Source of the DNA: Bacteroidales bacterium
GTDB lineage: Bacteria; Bacteroidota; Bacteroidia; Bacteroidales; JAFGXI01
NCBI GenBank assembly: GCA_027064025.1
Contig: JAMOQL010000167.1
Location: forward strand, 1-43,224
Reading direction: 5' to 3'
DNA: 43,224 bases
Under the pieces are notes generated by a model, which made no database searches, was not told where the DNA came from, and saw only the letters and a list, made by a program, of their open reading frames with translations. A program made the translations under genes and the position numbers. Positions 8,801 to 17,263 of this stretch are shown here, one piece after another; positions within the stretch are counted from its first letter, which is position 1, and every line of letters begins with the position of its first letter.

Positions 8801-10264
8801 TCTCGACTTCTTGGAGGCTTTACGCGTGGACAATCTGATACTTTACGTAAAGCAATGGGTAAGAAGATTATAGAGATGATGGATAAGCTTAAAGTTGAGT
8901 TTATCAAAGGTTGTAAAGCCAACGAACAATTTGTAAAAGAATGTAATGAATTAGATCAAAATATTGATAAAACTATTGATAAAATATGGGGAGACTGGGA
9001 GGCCTTTGCAAAATACGCATTTAATAAATCTCATGCCACCTGCTATTCCTATGTATCTTATCAAACAGCCTATTTAAAAGCGCATTACCCTGCCGAATTT
9101 ATGGCATCGGTATTAAGTCGGAATCTTTCAGATATTACCAAAGTTACTTTTTTTATGGACGAATGTCGGGCTATGGGATTAGAAGTCGCTGGCCCCGATG
9201 TGAATTATAGTCATAGAAATTTCACGGTTGATAAAAATGGAATTATTCGTTTTGGAATGCAAGGAATAAAAGGGGTTGGTGGATCTGCTGTTGACAATAT
9301 TATTGATGAACGAAACAAAAATGGAGAATTTACAAACATTTTTGATTTTGTAAAACGTGTTAATTTAACCTCTGTTAATAAAAGAAATATCGAGGCTTTG
9401 GCGTATGCTGGGGGGTTTGATGGCTTTGAAGATATTTCGAGAGAGCAAATGTTTGTTGAGCAAGACGGGCGTACTTTTATCGAGAAATTAATAAGTTTTG
9501 GAAATAGTTTTCAGAACCAATCTTCTGATACAAGTCTAAGCTTGTTTGGTGAAGAACATGCTATTGCAGTCGAGAACCCTGTAGTTCCTGAAGCTGAGGA
9601 ATGGTCTACAATAGCCAAGCTAGAAAAAGAACGTGATCATATTGGTGTTTATTTATCGGCACACCCTTTAGATGAGTTTCGATACGAAATTGAGAATGGG
9701 GGGTTTGTCCCACTTAAAGAAATGATGGATCTCTCATCAAAAAATGGTCAAGAAATCAAAATTTGTGGATTTGTTACCAATGTTGAACATACCCTCGATA
9801 AAAAAGGAAATCCTGTTGGGTATATGACTTTAGAAGATTTTAATGGATCCTATAAATTGCGTATGAGTGCAAGAGATGGTTATCTAGATAAAAAAGGTTT
9901 TTTCACAAAAGATATTGTTTTATTTGTTTCGGGAAAGGTAGTTAGTTGGTCGCCAGAAGGAAGAGATGCTATGTATTTCTTTAATCCATCGACTATGGAT
10001 TTAATGAACAATAAAAAAGGGCAGATATTAAAATCGATTCTTTTTAAAATTAAATTGACGGATTTAGATGATAAACTAATTGAGGATTTGCATGATATAA
10101 TTCAAGCGTATCCAGGAAATGTAAATCTTAACTTTTTAATCTGGGACGATGAAACACAAACTGAAGTTCCAATGCATTCTAAAAGTTTTACAGTAGAGAT
10201 AAATAAAGAATTTATCACAAAACTTTCTAAAATAACTGGCGTAGAATATTCTATCAATAAGTAG
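5834..10264 (+). CDS. dnaE: DNA polymerase III alpha subunit with N-terminal DEDDh proofreading exonuclease
   Basis: This 1476-residue replicative polymerase has five visible parts. Residues 1-190 are a DnaQ-like DEDDh exonuclease with D6 and E8 (YDTETTG), D105 (GHNISFD), H169 and D174 (HNAAADVEAT). The PHP domain starts near F260 (HLHLHTQYSLLDG). The polymerase core has GPGRGSAAGS at 665, the catalytic aspartates in PDIDIDFDDDGR at 706-717 and the LYRPGP block near 942. A helix-hairpin-helix part follows (GIKGVGG), and an OB-fold near residue 1305 (ICGFVTNVEHT). In Escherichia coli the 3'-5' exonuclease is a separate protein; fusion to DnaE is, to my knowledge, a lineage trait of Bacteroidota. 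All exonuclease and polymerase carboxylates are present, so both activities look intact. It stands alone with its own terminator. Confidence 0.97.
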   Translation: MYLVYDTETTGLPKNWNAPITDSDNWPRMVQISWQIHDIKGGLVEVKNYIIKPEGYSIPYAVVKLHGITTERAEKQGVALDFVLNEFNKALELSQFVVGHNISFDNNIIGAEFHRKAMTTRLSELGIIDTKDDGTNFCKLPGGRGGGYKWPKLGELHKKLFGVEFAEAHNAAADVEATARCFLEMIRLKVIPIKSLNISEDDLKVFRKNNPRPIEPIGLDTQPYNSNDLHGEIGKEVDAEIQTLSIKKEVDSTILDNVNFTHLHLHTQYSLLDGASEIGAVAKKAAKDGMKAVAITDHGNMFGVKLFHKTLISQGVKPILGCEAYVAHRGMHRKEGPEDKSGWHLVILAKNQIGYSNLTQMISKAWLEGLYYKHRIDKDLLEQYSEGLIILSACLGGEIPQKIMNQTYEDAVEAALWYKKIFGEDFYLEIQRHQSGDSEMDAKIYNDQVFVNQKILQIGKEHDIKVVATNDVHFVEPEDSAAQERLLCISTGKFLSDTNRMKYTGQEWMKTQAEMKKLFSDVPETIINTNEIVDKIEEYGLNRAPLMPEFEIPKEFGDIDDYRKKYNEETLIKEFFKSDISDEEKKNRFDKLGGFEKVLRVKFEADYLTKVTYEGAKFRWGEVNEEQKERLDFELGVIREMGFPGYFLIVWDFLKAARKIGVVVGPGRGSAAGSAAAYCMRITEIDPIKYDLLFERFLNPDRISMPDIDIDFDDDGRAKILKWVVDKYGEKRVAHIVTFGTMAAKSSIRDVGRVQEYPLSETSVLQKLVPDAPGTTLKKAFAEVKELKKIKDSTGEAAEVLKFAEVLEGSVRNTGTHACGIIIGADDLEKYVPISTAKDSELTYVTQYDGKHVEDIGLLKMDFLGLKTLSIIKDAVENVKLSKGIDIDIDKIPLKDSKTYELYASGQTTGLFQFESDGMKKHLKDLKPSRFEDLIAMNALYRPGPMEYIPSFIKRKHGEEKIIYDVPMMKKYLEETYGITVYQEQVMLLSRLLGGFTRGQSDTLRKAMGKKIIEMMDKLKVEFIKGCKANEQFVKECNELDQNIDKTIDKIWGDWEAFAKYAFNKSHATCYSYVSYQTAYLKAHYPAEFMASVLSRNLSDITKVTFFMDECRAMGLEVAGPDVNYSHRNFTVDKNGIIRFGMQGIKGVGGSAVDNIIDERNKNGEFTNIFDFVKRVNLTSVNKRNIEALAYAGGFDGFEDISREQMFVEQDGRTFIEKLISFGNSFQNQSSDTSLSLFGEEHAIAVENPVVPEAEEWSTIAKLEKERDHIGVYLSAHPLDEFRYEIENGGFVPLKEMMDLSSKNGQEIKICGFVTNVEHTLDKKGNPVGYMTLEDFNGSYKLRMSARDGYLDKKGFFTKDIVLFVSGKVVSWSPEGRDAMYFFNPSTMDLMNNKKGQILKSILFKIKLTDLDDKLIEDLHDIIQAYPGNVNLNFLIWDDETQTEVPMHSKSFTVEINKEFITKLSKITGVEYSINK

Positions 10265-10284
10265 AAATAATACATTTTTAATAC

Positions 10285-10317
10285 AAAGGAGTCCTTACTT
10301 ATGAAGGCTCCTTTTTT
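10285..10317 (+). terminator. Intrinsic terminator after dnaE
   Basis: AAAGGAG-t-CCTT (10285-10296) pairs with AAGG-CTCCTTT, leaving one bulged T and a short loop, and the 3' arm runs into a T tract. It lies 21 bases after the dnaE stop. Confidence 0.8.
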
Positions 10318-10358
10318 GGGTATAAAGAAAAAGTTATCAATTTATTAAAATAATATCG

Positions 10359-10366
10359 TAACTTTG
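10359..10366 (+). promoter_or_regulatory. -7 element before the secreted nuclease gene
   Basis: TAACTTTG is a perfect TAnnTTTG match, 45 bases before the ATG at 10412. No clear TTG is seen at -33 (nearest sequence GTTATC), so only the -7 half is supported. Confidence 0.5.
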
Positions 10367-10411
10367 CTTGCCCTAAATTTTTAGGAGAAATTTCAAACAA
10401 AACACACCGCA

Positions 10412-12166
10412 ATGTTTAAAAAGAATTTATTAGTAATAGGATTTGTCCTAAGTTTATCTGTATTGGGCACAGCTCAAGATACATTAAAGTTAATGCAGTA
10501 TAACCTGTTATATTATGGTAAAAATGTCTATGATTGTAATAGTACAAACAATAATATCGACAATAAGAATACGAACTTACAAACTATTTTAGCATACGTT
10601 AAACCAGATTTGCTTAGTGTTAACGAAATGGATGCTTCGCTTGCAGATGTTAATTATTTAATGGATAATGTATTGAATATTAATGGGGTAACGCATTGGC
10701 AACATGCTACTTTATCAGGTTCATATTCGGTAAATATGTTATATTATAATTCCGATAAATTTAGTTTGTCATCTCAAGTTAATATTAATGCAGATCCTCG
10801 TCAGACAGATGTTTTTCATTTAGTGTATTTGCCAACATCTACAGAAATAACAGTAATATCAGCACATCTTAAAGCTAGTAACGATGCTACATCAGCAGGT
10901 AAAAGAGCCGATGCAACACAAGCTGTAATGAATTATATTAACGGACAAAGCCCAGGAAATTATATTTTTATGGGTGATTTGAATTTATATTCAAGTTCTG
11001 AACAGGCTTTTCAAAATCTAATAAATCCAGACAATACTAGTATTGCATTTTACGACCCCGCAAATAGAATTGGTGATTGGAGTAATAATTATAGCTTTTC
11101 CGACGTCCACTCACAAGCCACTCATACCTCTGGAGACTGTTTTGTTACAGGAGGCTTAGACGATAGGTTTGACTTTATTTTGATGTCCGAAGATATAAAA
11201 GAAGGAAATAATGAAATTAGGTTTTTATCTAATTCATACGAAACAATCGGTCAAGATGGTAATCATTTTAACGATGCTTTAATCGATGGAACAAATAATT
11301 CGGCTCCAACAAATGTTATCAACGCCTTATATAATATGTCTGACCATTTGCCTGTTAGTATGCAAATGATATTTGGAACATCTTCAGCCCCTGTTACAGT
11401 ATTCAACAAAACCTTCGACGATCAAAGTTTAACATCTGGTGGATGGACACAGTACTCAGTTACTGACCCAGATCGTTTTTGGGATATTTCTACTAATACA
11501 TATGGTCATAACAACACATATTATGGACATATGTCTGGTTACGATTATAATAATAGTACAACCGTAGAAAATGAGGATTGGCTTATTTCTCCATCTTTTT
11601 CTGCTGATGAACTAAATGCAGAAAATTTAACTTTTTGGACCTCAGGGAAATATACAGGTAATGATTTGCATGTGTATTACTCGGCAGACTATGCTGAGGG
11701 AACAGATCCCAATATATCAAATTGGACAGAAATTACAGGATTTCACCTTTCAAATACATCTGATTATATTTGGGAAACATCAGAGAACATAGATTTAAGC
11801 CAAATTGTAGGAGCAAATGTAAGAATTGGTTTTAAATATACTTCTGATGAAAATTCTGGTTCTCGCTCTTGGCAAATAGACGATATTCTTTTAACAGCGT
11901 CAAATGGAAATTCATCAGTCAAAGAAAGAATTCGAAATAAATATCGTTTTTGGATGTATCCTAATCCCGCTCATAGTAGTTTTATTGTAAAATTTAGAAA
12001 CAAGAATACATCTATTAAAGAAATTAAAATATACAATATTCAAGGTAAACTTATAAAAGAAATTAATACTTCAAATTCTGAGCTTAATATTCCTGTAGAA
12101 GAGTTTGAAAATGGAATTTATTTTGTTAGAATTGGGACGTATATTCAGAAGTTAGTAATTCAGTAA
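10412..12166 (+). CDS. Secreted endonuclease/exonuclease/phosphatase-family protein with T9SS sorting domain
   Basis: The 584-residue product starts with a signal peptide (residues 1-22, ending GTAQ). Residues about 23-320 are an EEP-fold hydrolase: LMQYNLLYYGKN at the start, the metal-binding glutamate E72 in NEMD, GDLN with D189 and N191, and the C-terminal SDHLP with D311 and H312. The family includes DNase I, sphingomyelinases and phosphoesterases, and the substrate cannot be assigned from motifs alone. Residues about 330-505 resemble a choice-of-anchor J (cleaved-adhesin-like) beta-sandwich (NKTFDDQSLTSGGWTQYSV, EDWLISPSF). Residues about 510-584 are a type A T9SS sorting domain (YPNPA at 516, IKIYNIQGKLIKE, NGIYFVRI). 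The protein should be secreted or surface-attached, possibly for phosphate or nucleotide scavenging (inference). Confidence 0.88.
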   Translation: MFKKNLLVIGFVLSLSVLGTAQDTLKLMQYNLLYYGKNVYDCNSTNNNIDNKNTNLQTILAYVKPDLLSVNEMDASLADVNYLMDNVLNINGVTHWQHATLSGSYSVNMLYYNSDKFSLSSQVNINADPRQTDVFHLVYLPTSTEITVISAHLKASNDATSAGKRADATQAVMNYINGQSPGNYIFMGDLNLYSSSEQAFQNLINPDNTSIAFYDPANRIGDWSNNYSFSDVHSQATHTSGDCFVTGGLDDRFDFILMSEDIKEGNNEIRFLSNSYETIGQDGNHFNDALIDGTNNSAPTNVINALYNMSDHLPVSMQMIFGTSSAPVTVFNKTFDDQSLTSGGWTQYSVTDPDRFWDISTNTYGHNNTYYGHMSGYDYNNSTTVENEDWLISPSFSADELNAENLTFWTSGKYTGNDLHVYYSADYAEGTDPNISNWTEITGFHLSNTSDYIWETSENIDLSQIVGANVRIGFKYTSDENSGSRSWQIDDILLTASNGNSSVKERIRNKYRFWMYPNPAHSSFIVKFRNKNTSIKEIKIYNIQGKLIKEINTSNSELNIPVEEFENGIYFVRIGTYIQKLVIQ

Positions 12167-12185
12167 ACCGACCAAAGAAAAAAAT

Positions 12186-12242
12186 AAAAGAGGTTTCCTG
12201 TAAATCTTAACTTTAGATTGTGATTTGTCAGAAATCTCTTTT
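12186..12242 (+). terminator. Long hairpin between the nuclease gene and rpsL
   Basis: AAAAGAGGTTTC (12186-12197) pairs with GAAATCTCTTTT (12231-12242) over 12 base pairs, including one G-T wobble. The 33-base loop contains AAATC...GATTT, which could extend the structure. It starts 20 bases after the preceding stop and ends in TTTTAG, so it probably works as a terminator, although the loop is long. Confidence 0.5.
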
Positions 12243-12310
12243 AGTATCAGATATTTATAAATGAAACGGCGTTGTTAAAAGATTATATTAAAAATATTAA
12301 CAAGAGAGTG

Positions 12311-12339
12311 TTGATAATTGGAAATAATTCTTAACTTTG
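12311..12339 (+). promoter_or_regulatory. Main promoter of the ribosomal protein cluster
   Basis: TTG at 12311-12313 and TAACTTTG at 12332-12339 match the -33 and -7 elements of Bacteroidota with an 18-base spacer. This gives a 5' leader of about 40 bases before rpsL at 12388. Just upstream is a TTGTTAA...TTAACAA inverted repeat (12272-12278 and 12297-12303) of unknown meaning. Confidence 0.65.
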
Positions 12340-12387
12340 CAAACCATTTGTAAAAATGTTATTGGATAATAATCAGTATTATAAGAT

Positions 12388-12762
12388 ATGCCAACAATAC
12401 AACAGTTAGTAAGAAAAGGAAGAAAGAGAACAATCGAACAGAGCAATTCAAAAGCTTTGGATGCTTGTCCTCAAAGAAGAGGTGTCTGTGTAAGGGTTTA
12501 CACAACAACACCTAAGAAACCTAACTCAGCAATGAGAAAAGTTGCGAGGGTTAGATTAACAAACGGTAAGGAAGTTAACGCTTATATTCCGGGAGAAGGT
12601 CACAATCTTCAGGAGCACTCTATTGTTTTAATTAGAGGAGGTCGTGTTAAGGACTTGCCAGGGGTTCGTTATCATATAGTTCGTGGAGCTTTAGATACAT
12701 CTGGAGTAGACGGAAGAACACAAAGACGTTCTAAGTATGGTACTAAGAAACCTAAGAAATAA
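12388..12762 (+). CDS. rpsL: 30S ribosomal protein uS12
   Basis: The 124-residue protein is the decoding-centre protein of the small subunit. It carries PKKPNSA at 42-48 and [12 protein letters not shown] at 85-96. K43 and K88, the positions classically changed in streptomycin resistance, are the wild-type lysines, so no target-site resistance is indicated. D89 is the site that RimO methylthiolates in other bacteria. It is the first gene of the cluster, about 50 bases after a strong -7 element, and rpsG follows after 21 bases. Confidence 0.98.
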   Translation: MPTIQQLVRKGRKRTIEQSNSKALDACPQRRGVCVRVYTTTPKKPNSAMRKVARVRLTNGKEVNAYIPGEGHNLQEHSIVLIRGGRVKDLPGVRYHIVRGALDTSGVDGRTQRRSKYGTKKPKK

Positions 12763-12783
12763 TAATATTAATAAAGTTAGAAA

Positions 12784-13257
12784 ATGAGAAAGTCGAAACC
12801 AAAGAAGAGACATTTACTTCCAGATCCAAAATTTGGAGATATATTGGTAACACAGTTTGTTAACAATATTATGCTGGATGGTAAAAAGAATACTGCGTAT
12901 AAAATCTTTTATGGAGCTATGGATATCGTTACCGACAAAAATAAAGACGATATTGCACCATTAGACTTGTGGAAAAAAGCATTAGAAAATGTTACTCCAC
13001 ATGTAGAGGTTAAGAGTCGTAGAGTAGGTGGGGCAACATTCCAAGTGCCAATGGAAGTTAGACCAACTAGAAAGGTAACATTAGGAATGAAAGCCTTAAT
13101 ATTAAATTCAAGAAAACGTTCAGGCCGTTCAATGAGTGAAAAGTTGGCAGCGGAAATTTTGGCGGCGTTTAAAGAAGAGGGTGGAGCATTTAAGAAAAAA
13201 GAAGATATGCATAAAATGGCTGAAGCCAATAAAGCATTTTCACACTTTAGATTCTAA
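12784..13257 (+). CDS. rpsG: 30S ribosomal protein uS7
   Basis: The 157-residue protein nucleates assembly of the 16S rRNA head domain. The basic N-terminus (MRKSKPKKR) and the blocks [20 protein letters not shown] and [17 protein letters not shown] are diagnostic, and the C-terminus ends in AFSHFRF. It has the usual length. It sits between rpsL and fusA (15 bases to fusA), the standard str-operon order. Confidence 0.98.
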   Translation: MRKSKPKKRHLLPDPKFGDILVTQFVNNIMLDGKKNTAYKIFYGAMDIVTDKNKDDIAPLDLWKKALENVTPHVEVKSRRVGGATFQVPMEVRPTRKVTLGMKALILNSRKRSGRSMSEKLAAEILAAFKEEGGAFKKKEDMHKMAEANKAFSHFRF

Positions 13258-13272
13258 AAGAGTAGGAGAAGA

Positions 13273-15363
13273 ATGAATAAAAATCTTAAATACACAAGAA
13301 ACATTGGTATAATGGCTCACATTGACGCTGGTAAAACAACAGTTACCGAGCGAATATTGTATTATACAGGTAAAACTCACAAGATAGGTGAGGTTCACGA
13401 TGGTGGAGCTACAATGGACTGGATGGAGCAAGAGCAGGAAAGAGGTATAACTATTACATCTGCTGCAACTACTACATTTTGGAAATATAAAGATCAATCA
13501 CATAAAATTAATATTATTGACACTCCTGGTCACGTAGATTTTACCGTTGAGGTAGAACGTTCTTTACGTGTTCTTGATGGAGCTGTTGCTGTATTTTGTG
13601 CTGTTGGTGGTGTTGAGCCTCAATCGGAGACGGTTTGGAGACAGGCCGATAAATACAATGTCCCTCGTATGGGTTTTGTTAATAAAATGGATAGGACTGG
13701 AGCAGATTTTTTTGGTGTTGTGTCACAAATCAAAGAAAAGTTAAAAGCAAATCCTGTACCTCTTCAAATTCCAATTGGAGCAGAAGAAAATTTTAAGGGA
13801 GTCGTAGACTTAATTGAAATGAAGGCTATTGTATGGCCTGAGGAAGCTGATTTAGGTTCAACTTATGAGACTATTGAAATTCCCGATGACTTAAAAGAAC
13901 AGGCGGAGGAATGGAGAGCTTCTATGATTGAGGCTGTTGCAGAGTCTGATGATGCATTATTGGAGAAATTCTTTGATGATCCTGATTCAATTACAGAGGA
14001 GGAGTTAATGACTGCTATTAGAAATGCAGTTATGGAAATGACAATTATTCCTGTGTTATTGGGTACTGCATTTAAAAATAAAGGTGTGCAGCGTTTACTA
14101 GATGCTGTTATTGCTTATATGCCTAGTCCTCTAGATATTGCCGATACAAAAGGAACTAATCCAGATAATGGCGAAGAAGTAACTAGAAAAGCAGATAACG
14201 ATGCTGATTTTTCAGCTCTAGCTTTTAAAATTGCTACGGACCCTTTTGTTGGTCGTTTATGTTTTATTAGAGCATATTCAGGAACATTAAATGCCGGTTC
14301 TTTTATTATTAATGCAAGAACAGGCAAAAAAGAACGAATTACTCGTTTATACCAAATGCACTCTAATAAGCAAAATCCAATCGATAAAGTTGAAGCAGGA
14401 GATATTTGTGCTGCTGTGGGATTTAAAGATATTAGAACTGGCGATACTTTATATGTTGGAAAAGAACCGATTCAGTTAGAATCCATGGATTTTCCTGATC
14501 CTGTAATAGGAATAGCAGTAGAGCCAATGACTCAGAAAGACATGGATAAAATGGGAACTGGGTTAGCTAAATTAGCTGAAGAAGATCCTACTTTTACTGT
14601 GAAAACTGACGATGATTCTGGACAGACAGTAATATCTGGAATGGGTGAACTTCACCTTGATATTATTATCGATCGTTTAAAAAGAGAATTTAACGTTGAA
14701 TGTAATCAAGGACAACCTCAGGTTGCATATAAGGAAACGGTAAAAGCTGTATTTGATGGTCGTGAAGTTTTCAAGAAGCAATCTGGAGGTAGAGGTAAAT
14801 TTGCTGATATTTTGTTCGAATTAGGACCAGCAGATGCTGATACTGAAGGACTACAATTTATAGATAAGGTTAAAGGAGGAAGAATTCCTAAAGAATTTAT
14901 TCCATCAGTAGAAAAAGGATTTGAAGCTGCTATGGTTAATGGACCTTTAGCTGGATATCCTGTAGAAAGCCTTAAAGTAACCTTGAAAGATGGTTCATTT
15001 CATCCTGTGGATTCGGATCAATTATCGTTTGAGATATGTGCTAAACAAGCTTTTAAAACAGCAGCTAAACAAGCTAAGCCTGTTTTATTAGAACCTATAA
15101 TGAATGTTGAAGTAGTAACTCCAGAGGAGTCTATGGGTGATGTAATCGCTGACTTTAACAGACGTAGAGGACAAATTCAAGGAATGGATGATAGAGGAGG
15201 AGCTAAAATTGTAAAAGCTGATGTCCCATTATCAGAAATGTTTGGTTATGTAACAGCTTTAAGAACTGTTACATCAGGTCGTGCAACTTCATCAATGGAG
15301 TTTGGCCATTATGCAGAAGTTCCTTCGGGACTTGCGGATGAGATTATTAACGGAGATAAATAA
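13273..15363 (+). CDS. fusA: Translation elongation factor G
   Basis: This 696-residue GTPase drives ribosomal translocation and, with ribosome recycling factor, subunit splitting. The G1 loop is AHIDAGKTT at 15-23, G3 is DTPGH at 83-87 and G4 is NKMD at 137-140. The later domains are complete, including the domain IV region (GGRGKFADI) and the C-terminal [11 protein letters not shown]. This is the canonical length, so it is unlikely to be a recycling-only paralogue, though a second copy elsewhere cannot be excluded. tuf, which follows fusA in many bacteria, is absent here: rpsJ begins 11 bases downstream, joining the str and S10 clusters. Confidence 0.98.
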   Translation: MNKNLKYTRNIGIMAHIDAGKTTVTERILYYTGKTHKIGEVHDGGATMDWMEQEQERGITITSAATTTFWKYKDQSHKINIIDTPGHVDFTVEVERSLRVLDGAVAVFCAVGGVEPQSETVWRQADKYNVPRMGFVNKMDRTGADFFGVVSQIKEKLKANPVPLQIPIGAEENFKGVVDLIEMKAIVWPEEADLGSTYETIEIPDDLKEQAEEWRASMIEAVAESDDALLEKFFDDPDSITEEELMTAIRNAVMEMTIIPVLLGTAFKNKGVQRLLDAVIAYMPSPLDIADTKGTNPDNGEEVTRKADNDADFSALAFKIATDPFVGRLCFIRAYSGTLNAGSFIINARTGKKERITRLYQMHSNKQNPIDKVEAGDICAAVGFKDIRTGDTLYVGKEPIQLESMDFPDPVIGIAVEPMTQKDMDKMGTGLAKLAEEDPTFTVKTDDDSGQTVISGMGELHLDIIIDRLKREFNVECNQGQPQVAYKETVKAVFDGREVFKKQSGGRGKFADILFELGPADADTEGLQFIDKVKGGRIPKEFIPSVEKGFEAAMVNGPLAGYPVESLKVTLKDGSFHPVDSDQLSFEICAKQAFKTAAKQAKPVLLEPIMNVEVVTPEESMGDVIADFNRRRGQIQGMDDRGGAKIVKADVPLSEMFGYVTALRTVTSGRATSSMEFGHYAEVPSGLADEIINGDK

Positions 15364-15374
15364 TAATAATTTTT

Positions 15375-15680
15375 ATGAGTCAAAAAATAAGAATTAAGCT
15401 TAAGTCTTTCGATCACAATTTGGTTGATAAATCAGCTGAGAAGATCGTAAAAACTGTAAAAACTACAGGAGCTATTGTTAGTGGACCAATTCCACTTCCA
15501 ACAGACAAAAGAATTTTTACAATATTACGTTCTACTTTCGTAAACAAAAAGTCAAGAGAACAATTTCAGTATTCAACATACAAGAGATTGCTTGACATTT
15601 ACAGTTCATCGGCAAAAACAATTGATGCCTTGATGAAACTGGAATTACCAAGTGGTGTTGAAGTAGAGATAAAAGTTTAA
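15375..15680 (+). CDS. rpsJ: 30S ribosomal protein uS10 (NusE)
   Basis: The 101-residue protein has [20 protein letters not shown] at the N-terminus, [18 protein letters not shown] in the middle and the C-terminal [10 protein letters not shown]. uS10 is part of the 30S head and, as NusE, also pairs with NusB in transcription antitermination. In Escherichia coli it starts its own operon; here it is only 11 bases after fusA and no separate promoter is visible. Confidence 0.98.
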   Translation: MSQKIRIKLKSFDHNLVDKSAEKIVKTVKTTGAIVSGPIPLPTDKRIFTILRSTFVNKKSREQFQYSTYKRLLDIYSSSAKTIDALMKLELPSGVEVEIKV

Positions 15681-15706
15681 TTAAAAATTAATTATCTGAA
15701 AAGATT

Positions 15707-16324
15707 ATGTCAGGATTAATAGGAAAGAAAGTCGGAATGACTTCGCTTTACGGGGCCGATGGGAAAAATATTCCATGCACCGTTATTGAGGCTGGACCTT
15801 GTGTTGTAACACAGGTTAGAACAGCTGAGACAGATGGCTACGAGGCTGTTCAAATTGCTTTCGATGAAAAGAAAGAAAAGAGCGAGACTAAAGCTATGAT
15901 GGGCCATTTTAAAAAGGCCAAAACCACTCCAAAGAGAATGCTTGTTGAGCTTAAAAGCTTTAATAAAGAGCATAAATTAGGAGATACTATTACAGTTGAT
16001 ATCTTCCAAGAAGACTCTTGGGTAGATGTTGTAGGTACATCAAAAGGAAAAGGTTTTCAAGGTGTTGTAAAACGTTATAACTTTAAAGGAGTTAACGATG
16101 CAACACATGGTCAGCATAACAGATTAAGAGCACCAGGATCACTTGGAGCATCTTCATATCCTTCTAGAGTATTCAAGGGAATGAGAATGGCAGGTAGAAT
16201 GGGTGGAAATCGAGTTAAGATGCTTAATTTAAGAGTTCTTAAAGTAATGCCAGAGAAAAACGTTATTCTAGTTAAAGGTTCTATTCCAGGAGCTAAAGGT
16301 TCATACGTAATACTTGAGAATTAA
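15707..16324 (+). CDS. rplC: 50S ribosomal protein uL3
   Basis: The 205-residue protein starts with [14 protein letters not shown]. The extended loop that reaches towards the peptidyl-transferase centre is visible as [20 protein letters not shown] followed by [14 protein letters not shown]. The glutamine that PrmB methylates in E. coli uL3 (GSIGQNQ context) is not present; the equivalent stretch reads GSLGASS. The stop overlaps the rplD start by one base (TAATG), which suggests translational coupling. Confidence 0.98.
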   Translation: MSGLIGKKVGMTSLYGADGKNIPCTVIEAGPCVVTQVRTAETDGYEAVQIAFDEKKEKSETKAMMGHFKKAKTTPKRMLVELKSFNKEHKLGDTITVDIFQEDSWVDVVGTSKGKGFQGVVKRYNFKGVNDATHGQHNRLRAPGSLGASSYPSRVFKGMRMAGRMGGNRVKMLNLRVLKVMPEKNVILVKGSIPGAKGSYVILEN

Positions 16325-16950
16325 TGGAATTAGCAGTATATAATATTTCAGGAAAAGACACAGGTAGAAAGATAACTCTATCTGATGATATCTTTGCAAT
16401 TGAGCCTAATGATCATGCGATTTATTTAGATGTTAAACATTTCTTGGCAAATCAACGACAAGGAACACACAAATCTAAAGAAAGAGGCGAAATTAAAGGA
16501 AGTACTCGAAAGATTAAAAAACAAAAGGGTACAGGAACAGCTCGTGCAGGTAGTATTAAGTCACCAGTTTTTAGAGGTGGAGGTCGTGTATTTGGTCCAA
16601 GACCAAGAAATTATGATTTCAAACTTAATAAAAAACTTAAGCAATTAGCTCGTAAATCTATTCTTTCATATAAATTGAAAGATAATCAAATTAAGATATT
16701 CGAAGATTTTAATCTTGAAGTACCAAGTACCTCAAAAATGATTGAAATTAACGATAAGTTGAAACTAAATGACAGAAGATCATTATTAATTACTACAGAA
16801 GCAAATAAAAATGTATATTTGTCTGCTAGAAATTTACAATATATTGATGTTGTAACTGTTTCAGAATTATCAACATACAAAATCGCTAAAGCATCGAATG
16901 TCCTCTTATCAGAGAAGTCAATCGACGTTTTAAATACGATTTTTAATTAA
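16324..16950 (+). CDS. rplD: 50S ribosomal protein uL4
   Basis: The 208-residue protein has the basic loop lining the exit tunnel ([19 protein letters not shown], then [17 protein letters not shown]). In E. coli uL4 also represses the S10 operon; whether it does so here cannot be seen. Its ATG overlaps the rplC stop by one base. Its TAA stop (16948-16950) abuts a strong Shine-Dalgarno sequence for rplW. Confidence 0.98.
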   Translation: MELAVYNISGKDTGRKITLSDDIFAIEPNDHAIYLDVKHFLANQRQGTHKSKERGEIKGSTRKIKKQKGTGTARAGSIKSPVFRGGGRVFGPRPRNYDFKLNKKLKQLARKSILSYKLKDNQIKIFEDFNLEVPSTSKMIEINDKLKLNDRRSLLITTEANKNVYLSARNLQYIDVVTVSELSTYKIAKASNVLLSEKSIDVLNTIFN

Positions 16951-16955
16951 GGAGG
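16949..16955 (+). promoter_or_regulatory. Strong Shine-Dalgarno sequence of rplW
   Basis: AAGGAGG sits 9 bases before the ATG at 16965 and partly overlaps the rplD stop. Nearly every other gene of the cluster has an A/T-rich leader without such a motif (fusA has only a badly spaced AGGAG), as expected for Bacteroidota, so this site stands out. Confidence 0.8.
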
Positions 16956-16964
16956 ACTATCGAA

Positions 16965-17255
16965 ATGGGAATTTTAAAGAAACCTATCGTTACAGAAAAG
17001 ATGAATAGTCTTAGCGAGAATTTGAACAAATATGCATTTGTAGTTGAAAAAGATGCAAATAAACTTCAAATAAGAGAAGCCGTAGAAGGAATGTATGACG
17101 TTACAGTATCGTCAGTAAATGTTCTTAATTATGGCCCAAAATTGAAAAGAAGGTTTACTAAGTCTGGAGTACAAGACGGAAAAACTTCTTCATATAAGAA
17201 AGCTATCGTAACACTAATCGAAGGTGATAAGATAGATTTTTACAGCAGTATCTAA
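16965..17255 (+). CDS. rplW: 50S ribosomal protein uL23
   Basis: The 96-residue protein begins MGILKKPIVTEKM and has the conserved KYAFVVEKDANKLQIREAVE segment, followed by the VTSVNVLN-like strand. uL23 sits at the tunnel exit and docks trigger factor, SRP and the translocon. It is the only gene of the cluster with a well-placed Shine-Dalgarno sequence. rplB starts 8 bases after its stop. Confidence 0.97.
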   Translation: MGILKKPIVTEKMNSLSENLNKYAFVVEKDANKLQIREAVEGMYDVTVSSVNVLNYGPKLKRRFTKSGVQDGKTSSYKKAIVTLIEGDKIDFYSSI

Positions 17256-17263
17256 AATAAGAC

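Noticed and set aside
12388-12762. Possible streptomycin-resistance change in rpsL
   Set aside because: K43 and K88 are the wild-type lysines.
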